A program made the position numbers and the translations under genes. Shown here one piece after another: positions 34,544-42,022 of a DNA stretch of 64,000 nt. This DNA comes from CAYOSU01 sp964541255. Lineage in GTDB: Bacteria; Bacillota; Clostridia; Christensenellales; CAMQZB01. Position 1 is the stretch's first letter; every line of letters starts with the position of its first letter. The stretch is from contig CAZIPL010000004.1 of NCBI GenBank assembly GCA_964541255.1, positions 1 through 64,000 on the forward strand. The letters are read 5' to 3'. Below the pieces are notes generated by a model. That model had not been told where the DNA came from. It saw only the letters and a list, made by a program, of their open reading frames with translations, and did no database searches.

Positions 34544-35524
34544 ATGTCAACGATAAAAGACGTTGCTAAGCTTGCCGAGGTTGCACCCTCGACGGTGTCG
34601 AGAGTACTTAACGGCGAGAACAAATGTGCGACGGAAAGCGTGAAAAAGAGAATATTCGATGCGGCGGCAAAGCTCGACTACGTTCCGTCGCAAGCTGCAA
34701 AATCTCTTAAGAGAGGAAAGGACGCGACGCCGGCAAACAGAATATCCATTCTTTATGCGAGGAATTCAAGCATAGAAGATTCGTATTTTTCCGACCTTGC
34801 CCGATTTGTCAAGCGTGAAGCGATAAAGGCCGGGTGCTTACTTGGAGAAGAATACTTCGGCGACGAGGACGTTGCTCCGAAAAAAAGCGAGGGGCTTGTC
34901 GTTTTGGGGCGTCCGAGAAATTCTCTGGGCGGGTTTATCTCGAAATTCGGAGGGAGAGTTGTTTACGTAACGCTTAACAAAGTCGGTTCCGAGACCGATC
35001 ACGTTTTGTGCGACGGAAAAGAGGCTGCAAAGCTCGCAATGAAGTACCTTTTCGACAAAGGACATAGGAAAATCGCGTATATAGGGGAGTATTCCGACGA
35101 AATAAGGTATGTCGGATATAAAGAGTTTTTGATTGAAAACAGACTTGAATTCCGCGGCGATTACGTAATAAACACATCGATGAGTATTAGAGGCGGAATG
35201 AGAGGTGCGGAGGAACTTGTTAAGCTCAGCGATCTTCCGACGGCTGTTTTTTGCGCCAACGACTTGACGGCGATTGGCGTTATCGAAAAGCTAAAAGAGC
35301 AAAAGATCAAGGTGCCCGAAAAGCTTTCCGTCATAGGAATAGACAACATTCCGAAAGCGGAGGAGATAGAACCTATGCTTACGACGGTCAGCGTTCCGAC
35401 GAGGGAACTGGCGCATTTTGCCGTTATGACGCTATGCGATAAGCTAAGCGGCGGTCATACGATTAACGCGATGACGTTTTTGCCTCCCGCGCTTGTCGTT
35501 CGAGACAGCGTCAAAAAGCGTTAA
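34544..35524 (+). CDS. LacI-family transcriptional regulator
   Basis: This 326-residue regulator has an N-terminal HTH (TIKDVAKLAEVAPSTVSRVLNG), hinge helix (YVPSQAAKSLKRG) and periplasmic-binding-protein-like sensor domain (LFDKGHRKIAYIGE, AVFCANDLTAIGVIEKLKE, VIGIDNI). The ATG at 34544 follows CGGAGGGG; an upstream in-frame ATG lacks a site. It is the only LacI protein in the window, while four identical GCAATCGTTTGC sites occur at carbohydrate genes, one of them in its own promoter, so it is the best candidate for the regulator that binds them. The effector may be a phosphorylated sugar, as for glycolytic LacI-type regulators. Confidence 0.9.
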   Translation: MSTIKDVAKLAEVAPSTVSRVLNGENKCATESVKKRIFDAAAKLDYVPSQAAKSLKRGKDATPANRISILYARNSSIEDSYFSDLARFVKREAIKAGCLLGEEYFGDEDVAPKKSEGLVVLGRPRNSLGGFISKFGGRVVYVTLNKVGSETDHVLCDGKEAAKLAMKYLFDKGHRKIAYIGEYSDEIRYVGYKEFLIENRLEFRGDYVINTSMSIRGGMRGAEELVKLSDLPTAVFCANDLTAIGVIEKLKEQKIKVPEKLSVIGIDNIPKAEEIEPMLTTVSVPTRELAHFAVMTLCDKLSGGHTINAMTFLPPALVVRDSVKKR

Positions 35525-35566
35525 ACAATTAAAGAAATGATTGCTATAAGACAAATGAAACAAAAT

Positions 35567-35578
35567 GCAATCGTTTGC
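35567..35578. promoter_or_regulatory. LacI-type operator, site C (upstream of the TIM-larA operon)
   Basis: GCAATCGTTTGC lies between lacI and the TIM gene, directly before the lacI terminator. Confidence 0.65.
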
Positions 35579-35580
35579 GT

Positions 35581-35608
35581 AACAAGCCGCGGGTCGGCTT
35601 GTTTTTTT
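35581..35608 (+). terminator. Terminator after lacI
   Basis: AACAAGCC (35581-35588) pairs with GGCTTGTT (35596-35603), followed by TTTTT. A TATAAT at 35613-35618 just behind it may start the TIM transcript. Confidence 0.7.
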
Positions 35609-35660
35609 ATTATATAATTATTTTGAAAAGGCATAAATTGCCGTAATTTCGGAGGACAAA

Positions 35661-36491
35661 ATGAAGTATATTTACCTTAACCTGAAGCGTTTCGACGTTC
35701 CGAAAACCGAGGGCGGCGCAAACGACATCGGTAGCGCGAAAGAGTGGGGCAAAAAGATAGTCGAGGGTATTGCGGAAGGAATTGAAAACTATGACGACAT
35801 TTCCTTTGCGGCATATTTTCCCGAGGGCTATATAATCGACGCGGCAAACGCATCTCACGGAAAGCTTGAGATCGGATGTCAGGGCGTTTATGAAAACGAC
35901 GTGGAGGTCGGCGGAAATTTCGGCGCGTTCACGACGCTACGTACGGCAAAGTCGGCAAAATTCCTCGGCGCGACGACTGCGCTTATAGGACATTGCGAAG
36001 AAAGAAGAAATTTGAAGAGTATTATATCGCTTGGCGGAGGAAATAATTTCAACGCCGTAAACGAGATATTGAATAGGGAAATAAAGCGTGCAACCGAACA
36101 GGGTATGAAAGTTTTGTATTGCATAGGCGAAACGAGCGAGGAGCAAGATAACCGTTATGAAGTATTCAAAAACCAGCTCGAAATCGGTCTTGACGGCGTA
36201 GATCTTTCTTTCGTTACGGTCGCTTACGAGCCCGTTTGGGCAATCGGCCCCGGGAAAGTTCCGCCGGATGGCGAATATATTTCGGACGTAGTAAGATTTG
36301 TTAAGTCCGTGAAAGACGTAAATGTCGTTTACGGCGGCGGCTTGAAAAAGGAAAACGCGCCTGAGCTTGCTAAAATCAAAGAGCTTGACGGCGGACTTAT
36401 CGCCTTGACGCGTTTCGGAAAAGATTTCGGATTCTCGGTTCCCGACTATCTCGAAATAGTAAAGACTTACAGAGACAACATCGAAAGATAA
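35661..36491 (+). CDS. tpiA: Triosephosphate isomerase family protein, divergent
   Basis: This 276-residue TIM-barrel isomerase keeps the catalytic residues Lys9 (LNLKRF), His111 (IGHCEERR) and Glu190 in the loop-6 block YEPVWAIGPGK. Two places depart from ordinary TIM: a ~14-residue insert with GGGNN after the His loop (about 117-135), and a loop 8 reading GGLIALTRF instead of GALVGGASL, which normally holds the phosphate. It may still convert DHAP and GAP, or act on a related ketose-phosphate as LerI/EryH-type TIM homologues do. GGAGG precedes the ATG. It opens an operon with a LarA-like racemase and an aldose epimerase. Confidence 0.8.
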   Translation: MKYIYLNLKRFDVPKTEGGANDIGSAKEWGKKIVEGIAEGIENYDDISFAAYFPEGYIIDAANASHGKLEIGCQGVYENDVEVGGNFGAFTTLRTAKSAKFLGATTALIGHCEERRNLKSIISLGGGNNFNAVNEILNREIKRATEQGMKVLYCIGETSEEQDNRYEVFKNQLEIGLDGVDLSFVTVAYEPVWAIGPGKVPPDGEYISDVVRFVKSVKDVNVVYGGGLKKENAPELAKIKELDGGLIALTRFGKDFGFSVPDYLEIVKTYRDNIER

Positions 36492-36503
36492 AGGAGAAAA
36501 AAT

Positions 36504-37955
36504 ATGAAATTCCAGTTAGAATACGGCAACGGTTTTATGAATTGCGAGCTTCCCGATAACGTAGACGTTTTCGTCCCAGGAGAAACTGTCGCGGATCCTC
36601 CTCACATTCCCGAAGAAAAGCTTAAAGATGAAACTTTGAAGAGTATAAGAAACCCTATCGGTATGGAGCCTCTTTCCAAACTTGCCAAGAAAGGCAGCAA
36701 GTGCGTTATCATTTTCCCCGACAGAGTTAAGGGCGGCGAGCAGCCTACGAGCCACAGAAAAACAGCTATTCCTTTGATTCTTGAAGAGCTTTATGCGGCG
36801 GGCGTAGAAAAGAAAGATATTTTGCTTATCTGCTCCAACGGTCTTCACAGAAAAAACACCGAAGCTGAAATAAGAGGAGTCTTGGGAGACGATCTTATGA
36901 ACGAGTTTTGGTATACTCACCAGATCATCAATCATGACAGCGAAGATTACGATCACCTCGTAGATTTGGGTACGACCGAAAGAGGGGACAGGGTTTTGGT
37001 AAACAAATATGTTTACGACGCAGACGTTGCGATACTCATCGGTCACGTTCAGGGCAATCCTTACGGCGGATATTCCGGCGGATATAAGCATTGCGCGACG
37101 GGAATAACCCATTGGAGAAGCATAGCTACTCACCACGTTCCCGAAGTTATGCATAGAGACGACTTCGTTCCCGTATCGACTCATTCCCTTATGCGTCACA
37201 AATTCGACGAAATCGGTATGCATATCGAAAAATGCATGGGCAAAAAGTTCTTCTGCTGTGATGCGGTAACAGATACTAAGTCAAGACAGATAGCGATATT
37301 CAGCGGTTACGCGAAAGAAATGGAACCGCTTTCGTGGGAGGTTGCCGACAAGCGCACGTTCGTTCATTGGGCGGACAAAAAATATGACGTAATCGTCTTC
37401 GGTGCACCGCAGTTCTTCCATTACGGCGACGGAATGGGAACGAACCCGATAATGCTTATGCAAGCGCTTTCCGCTCAAGTTATTCGCCACAAGAGAATTA
37501 TGTCGGATAAGTGCGTGTTCATTTGCGCGGCTAAGTGCGACGGATATTTCCACGACGAGCTTTGGCCTTATACGAGAGAGATGTACGATATGTTCCAGAA
37601 AGATTATATGAACACTCTCCCCGATATGAATAGATACGGCGAGTATTTCGCAACCAACGAGGAATATATAAGAAAATATCGTTATTGCAACGCTTTCCAT
37701 CCCTTCCACGGCTTCTCGATGATTTCTTGCGCGCACATCGCGGAGGAAAATACTTCGGCAATCTATATTTGCGGCGCACAAGCTCCGGGATATGCAAGAG
37801 GCATGGGACTTAAAACAAGAGCTACGATAGAGGAAGCATTGAAAGACGCGAAGAAGAAATTCGTCGGCGAAAACCCCAACATCTTGGTTTTGCCGAGAAC
37901 CTTTACCACGGCGGCGGTTCATCTTTGCATGAAAGACACCGAGGGACAGAACTAA
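36504..37955 (+). CDS. LarA-family nickel-dependent 2-hydroxyacid racemase/epimerase
   Basis: This 483-residue protein of the LarA (DUF2088) family uses the nickel-pincer NPN cofactor. Likely cofactor and catalytic residues are visible: FPDRV (Asp73/Arg74), His115 in GLHRK, His181 in GHVQGNP, Lys195 in GGYSGGYKH and His residues at 203-211. Length and divergence suggest it is not the lactate racemase itself but one of the LarA homologues that epimerise other 2-hydroxyacids, for example aldonates. No larB, larC or larE is visible. It is 12 nt after the TIM gene and 3 nt before an aldose epimerase, so it should work in sugar metabolism. AAGGAG precedes the ATG. Confidence 0.82.
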   Translation: MKFQLEYGNGFMNCELPDNVDVFVPGETVADPPHIPEEKLKDETLKSIRNPIGMEPLSKLAKKGSKCVIIFPDRVKGGEQPTSHRKTAIPLILEELYAAGVEKKDILLICSNGLHRKNTEAEIRGVLGDDLMNEFWYTHQIINHDSEDYDHLVDLGTTERGDRVLVNKYVYDADVAILIGHVQGNPYGGYSGGYKHCATGITHWRSIATHHVPEVMHRDDFVPVSTHSLMRHKFDEIGMHIEKCMGKKFFCCDAVTDTKSRQIAIFSGYAKEMEPLSWEVADKRTFVHWADKKYDVIVFGAPQFFHYGDGMGTNPIMLMQALSAQVIRHKRIMSDKCVFICAAKCDGYFHDELWPYTREMYDMFQKDYMNTLPDMNRYGEYFATNEEYIRKYRYCNAFHPFHGFSMISCAHIAEENTSAIYICGAQAPGYARGMGLKTRATIEEALKDAKKKFVGENPNILVLPRTFTTAAVHLCMKDTEGQN

Positions 37956-37958
37956 TCT

Positions 37959-38822
37959 ATGATTACCATTGAAAACGAATACTTAAAAGTCGGCGCGGAA
38001 AAAGTCGCGGGCGAATTCGTCTCGATGATCGATAAAAAAAGCGGCGCGGAGTTTGTCTATCAAGGAGACGATAACGTTTGGAGAAACAAAGCGAGAAATC
38101 TTTTCCCAGTTTGCGGAAAGAGCAAAGACGACGTTATTTCCGTTGACGGAAAGGAATTTCCGATGCCTATGCACGGCTTGTCGAAAAACACCGAGTTCGA
38201 GCTTTATGAAAAGACCGAAACGAAGATGAGCTTTTTGATGACGTCAAACGACGAAACGAAAAAGCATTATCCGTTCGATTTTAAGTTTTTCATCGAATAC
38301 GAGCTTTGCGGAAAAACGCTTCTTCAAAAATACAGAGTCGAAAACATCGGCGACAAAACCATGTATTTTTGCGTAGGCGGGCATACGGGCTTCAATTTCC
38401 CGATAGAGGGAAATATTTCCGATTATGCGATCAAAGTTTGCGGCGACATCAAAGAAGAGATTTGCGAAGACGGATTTTTGACCGGGAAAATCGTTCCGTT
38501 CGAAAACGACAACGGAATAATCTCTCTTTCCGACAATACGTTCGACGGCGGTTCACGTTCGCTTTCGGGTTTTTCTGAAAGTAAGCTTGAAATATATTCG
38601 GATAAATACGGATATTATATGACGGTCGAGTTCGACGGCTTCCCTCATGTTGTTTTGTGGAGCCAGCCTAAGAAAGTGCATTACGTTGCAATCGAGCCGT
38701 GGAAAGGACTTAACGACAGCGTTAATTCCGATCATGACTTGAAAAAGAGAAAAGAAATTGCAAGCCTTGATTCGGGGGAAACTTTTGAAGTAATTCAAAA
38801 ATTCACCTGCGGAAAAAGGTAA
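37959..38822 (+). CDS. Aldose 1-epimerase family protein (LacX-like)
   Basis: This 287-residue galactose-mutarotase-fold protein interconverts anomers of an aldose. The family His residues lie in MPMHGLSKN and GGHTGFN, and the acid in AIEPWKGLND corresponds to the catalytic Glu. Length and motif spacing fit the LacX branch. It begins 3 nt after the LarA-like stop without an obvious ribosome site, implying coupled translation. A terminator follows. In context it would supply the right anomer for the enzymes of this operon. Confidence 0.85.
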   Translation: MITIENEYLKVGAEKVAGEFVSMIDKKSGAEFVYQGDDNVWRNKARNLFPVCGKSKDDVISVDGKEFPMPMHGLSKNTEFELYEKTETKMSFLMTSNDETKKHYPFDFKFFIEYELCGKTLLQKYRVENIGDKTMYFCVGGHTGFNFPIEGNISDYAIKVCGDIKEEICEDGFLTGKIVPFENDNGIISLSDNTFDGGSRSLSGFSESKLEIYSDKYGYYMTVEFDGFPHVVLWSQPKKVHYVAIEPWKGLNDSVNSDHDLKKRKEIASLDSGETFEVIQKFTCGKR

Positions 38823-38839
38823 GTCATATCCATAATGGG

Positions 38840-38866
38840 AAAACGCTCTCGAAAGAGGGCGTTTTT
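38840..38866 (+). terminator. Terminator of the TIM-larA-epimerase operon
   Basis: AAAACGCTCTC (38840-38850) pairs with GAGGGCGTTTT (38855-38865) around GAAA, with one T-G pair. Confidence 0.75.
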
Positions 38867-38922
38867 ATCATAATAAGATACTATTTATGTCAATTTTAGA
38901 CCTTTATTTGATATATTTTGTG

Positions 38923-38931
38923 TGGTATAAT
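38923..38931 (+). promoter_or_regulatory. Extended -10 promoter of the GH106-like gene
   Basis: TGGTATAAT is a perfect TGn-extended -10, 53 nt before the start codon; the -35 is weak. Confidence 0.55.
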
Positions 38932-38983
38932 AATAAGAAATAAAGAATCATAAGAAATTATGTAAATAAAGGAGAGAAAGAAT

Positions 38984-41599
38984 ATGAATGAGGCAATAAG
39001 GAAAAATCTCGAAGGATATTTGGGATATAACATTTTCCCGTTTATGTGGGTGCACGGCGAATCGGAAGAGCGTTATCGCGAGGTTTTGCGTGCTATTAAG
39101 AACGCAAACATCAACGCCGTATGCATCGAGGCGCGTCCTCACAAGGAGTTTTGCAAAGACGGTTGGTGGAGAGATATGGACATCATCATCGACGAGTGCA
39201 AAAAACTCGGTATGGAGATTTGGATCCTCGACGACGAGCATTTCCCGACGGGATATGCCGCAGGGAAATGCAAAGAAGCCCCGAATAATTTAAGAAGAAT
39301 ACAGATTGCGTATTCCGAATTCGACGCCAAGAAGAATAATAAGGTCGATCTTAAAAAGTATTTCAAAATCAAGAAAGCTCCTATGGCTCGAATCACGGAT
39401 AACGTTCAAAAGAACAATACCATGGTGTTCGACGACGACAGACTTTTGGGCGCTTACGCAAAGAAAGTCGAAAACGGCAAGGTTATCGAGAGAATAGATT
39501 TGGCTAAATATATCGACGGAACGAAGCTTTGCTGGCAAAAGCCCGACGGCGACTTCAAAGTCGAAGTTGTATTTGCTTCGCGCAATATGGGCTGGTCGAG
39601 AAGCTACATCAATATGATGTGCTATGACTCTTGCCGTATTCAGCTCGACGCCGTTTATGAACCGCACTATGCGCATTACAAAGAGGAGTTCGGAAAGACC
39701 ATCAAGGGATTCTTCTCCGACGAGCCTTTTATTGGTAACGGATATATGTTCCAATCCAATATGAGATTCGGTCATATGCAAGATCTTCCTTGGAGCGACG
39801 AAACGGAAACGGAGCTTAAAAAGCTTTGGGGAGAGGATTTCGCTTCACGTCTTTCGATGCTTTGGAGCAACGAATATGACGAAAAGCTCACGGCTGATAC
39901 GAGATATGACTTTATGAACGTCATTTCGCGCCTTGTCGAAAAGGATTTTTCTAAGCAAATCGGCGCTTGGTGCGAAGAGCACGGAGTCGAGTATATCGGA
40001 CATCTTATCGAAGACGAGGGCGGACATTCGAGAACAGGCTCATCGCTCGGACATTACTTCCGCGGACTTTCTGGTCAGCATATGGCTGGAATAGACAATA
40101 TCGGCGGACAGATAGAGATGTATCACGAAGACAACTCCGAAAGAGTCCCGTCGATGTTCCATAAGTTTATCGGAAAGCCTATCGACGGAATGTTTTATCA
40201 TTACGAGCTCGGCAAACTCGGCTCTTCTATGGCGGAGCTTCAGCCCGAAAAACAGGGTAGGGCTATGTGCGAGAACTTCGGCAATTACGGCTGGAGCGAA
40301 GGTATAAGGCTTGAAAAATACCTTTCCGACCATTTGCTCGTTCGCGGAATCAATCGCTTTGTTCCTCACGCGTTCACTTGTAAGGACTTCCCCGAAAGAG
40401 ATTGTCCGCCGCATTTCTGGGCGCAGGGACATAATCCGCAATACAGACACTTCGGCGAACTTATGAAATACGTCGCAAGACTTACCAACGTATTCTCCGA
40501 CGGAAAGAATTTGTCGGACGTTGCGGTTTTATATGCAGGCGAAGCGGATTGGACGGACGAAGATTATATGCCTCTTAAAGAGGTCGGAAAAGTACTTTAC
40601 GACAACCAGATCGACTATGTATTTATGCCGACAGACGTATTCGAGGAAAGAGAAAGATATAACACGGAACTTTCCGACACATTCTCCGTAAACGGCAAGG
40701 AAATCAAGCTTTTGATCGTCCCCAAAACGAAATGCGTTTCGAAGTTCTTGTATGACAATATCGACGCTCTCGAAAAGGTGAATTGCAAGGTTGTGTTCGT
40801 AAACGAAGCTCCGAAATACGTTCTGAACGTCGGAAATTTTGAAAAGACTTCCGAAGTCGTATCGTTAGAAAACCTTTGCGATTATGTCGAAAATCACGGA
40901 CTTAAACAATTTGCGTTGAATCCCGCAAACGACAGAGTTCGTATCATGAGATATAAAACCCAAGACGAGATGTTCTTCGTCGTAAACGAGGGAAGAAAAG
41001 CCTTTGACGGAGAGATAACTCTTCCGATAGATAGCGAGCTTTATGAATATGACGCATACGAAAACAAGTGCTATAAGGTAGATAGCTATGTCGAAAACGG
41101 CAAGACCGTCGTCAAGGTAAATATGCCGACTCTTCACGCGAGACTTTTCGTTGCTGGAGCTTGCGAAAACGCGGAAGAGAGATTCGTTGCAAGGGGTGAA
41201 AAGACTTCGATAGACAACTTCGACGTTTATGCTTGCACCGAGCTTGAATATCCGAACCTTAACAAGATTGCGGAAAACAAGCCGCTTTCTTGGAATTATT
41301 CCGATATGAATCCTAAGTTCTCGGGCGTTGTTGCTTATGAGAAAAAGGTCGATTTGAGCGGTGTCAATGCTATTGAAATCACGCAAGCAAACGAGGGCGT
41401 AGAAGTGTTTGTTGACGGCAAAACGCTTGGAATAACGATAACTGCACCGTTTGTTTATGACGTGAGAGCTTTTGAGGGAACGCACGATATTAGAATCGAG
41501 GTTGCGTCAACGCTCGAAAGAGACAGAGCTGGCAGCAAAAAAGCATGCGCGAAGATGCCTAAGGTCGGCATTGTAGGTGAAGTTAATCTTTATAAATAA
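38984..41599 (+). CDS. Large putative glycoside hydrolase, GH106-like
   Basis: This 871-residue cytoplasmic protein has a TIM-barrel-like first half. The motifs EIWILDDEHFPTGYAAG, KGFFSDEPF and YIGHLIEDEGG resemble the acid-rich strands of GH106-type alpha-L-rhamnosidases and related GH-A-like enzymes. The middle part looks like a beta-galactosidase-trimer (GATase-like) domain (DVAVLYAGEADWTDEDY, LLIVPKTK). The C-terminus is a jelly-roll (GVVAYEKKVDLSGVNA, EVFVDGKTLG). Candidate catalytic acids are the Asp/Glu of SDEPF and EDEGG. There is no signal peptide. GGAGAGAAAG precedes the ATG. I am confident of a glycosidase but not of the family number or substrate. Confidence 0.65.
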   Translation: MNEAIRKNLEGYLGYNIFPFMWVHGESEERYREVLRAIKNANINAVCIEARPHKEFCKDGWWRDMDIIIDECKKLGMEIWILDDEHFPTGYAAGKCKEAPNNLRRIQIAYSEFDAKKNNKVDLKKYFKIKKAPMARITDNVQKNNTMVFDDDRLLGAYAKKVENGKVIERIDLAKYIDGTKLCWQKPDGDFKVEVVFASRNMGWSRSYINMMCYDSCRIQLDAVYEPHYAHYKEEFGKTIKGFFSDEPFIGNGYMFQSNMRFGHMQDLPWSDETETELKKLWGEDFASRLSMLWSNEYDEKLTADTRYDFMNVISRLVEKDFSKQIGAWCEEHGVEYIGHLIEDEGGHSRTGSSLGHYFRGLSGQHMAGIDNIGGQIEMYHEDNSERVPSMFHKFIGKPIDGMFYHYELGKLGSSMAELQPEKQGRAMCENFGNYGWSEGIRLEKYLSDHLLVRGINRFVPHAFTCKDFPERDCPPHFWAQGHNPQYRHFGELMKYVARLTNVFSDGKNLSDVAVLYAGEADWTDEDYMPLKEVGKVLYDNQIDYVFMPTDVFEERERYNTELSDTFSVNGKEIKLLIVPKTKCVSKFLYDNIDALEKVNCKVVFVNEAPKYVLNVGNFEKTSEVVSLENLCDYVENHGLKQFALNPANDRVRIMRYKTQDEMFFVVNEGRKAFDGEITLPIDSELYEYDAYENKCYKVDSYVENGKTVVKVNMPTLHARLFVAGACENAEERFVARGEKTSIDNFDVYACTELEYPNLNKIAENKPLSWNYSDMNPKFSGVVAYEKKVDLSGVNAIEITQANEGVEVFVDGKTLGITITAPFVYDVRAFEGTHDIRIEVASTLERDRAGSKKACAKMPKVGIVGEVNLYK

Positions 41600-41615
41600 T
41601 CTAAAATATAATTAT

Positions 41616-41667
41616 GGCGGGATCGGTGTCGTCGAAAAACTTTGACGTATATCGAATTCCGCCTTTT
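41616..41667 (+). terminator. Probable terminator after the GH106-like gene
   Basis: GGCGG (41616-41620) pairs with CCGCC (41659-41663), with an inner GTC/GAC stem, followed by TTTTATTTTT. Confidence 0.6.
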
Positions 41668-41700
41668 ATTTTTAATTTGATGTGAAAATATTGTAATAAT

Positions 41701-41737
41701 TCGTAAAGAATTGCAATACAACCGCAATACTTTACGA
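41701..41737. promoter_or_regulatory. 37-bp inverted repeat upstream of permuted GH3
   Basis: TCGTAAAG-A-ATTGC (41701-41714) mirrors GCAAT-A-CTTTACGA (41724-41737), and a TATAAT follows at 41743-41748. It overlaps where a -35 would lie, so it is a good operator candidate for the GH3 gene. The rest of 41600-42022 is AT-rich with no gene seen. Confidence 0.5.
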
Positions 41738-42022
41738 TAAAATATAATCGGGAAGTTGTGATTTAGGTCTATATTGTTTTTAGAATATGCTTATCGAATG
41801 CATTTATAAACAAGATAATACTATTTAATCGCTTTGCCTTATTATAAAATATACTTATTAAAACGCGGATAGACTTAGTTAACGGAAAAATCTTTATATC
41901 GCTTTTTATGAAAGAACCGAAATACTAAATTAAGAACATAAAAAAGTTGATTTGCAATATGTTTTTATAAAAAGTTTATTTTGGTTTGCTACTATAAAGA
42001 AAATCAAAAAGGAGAAAAAGAA

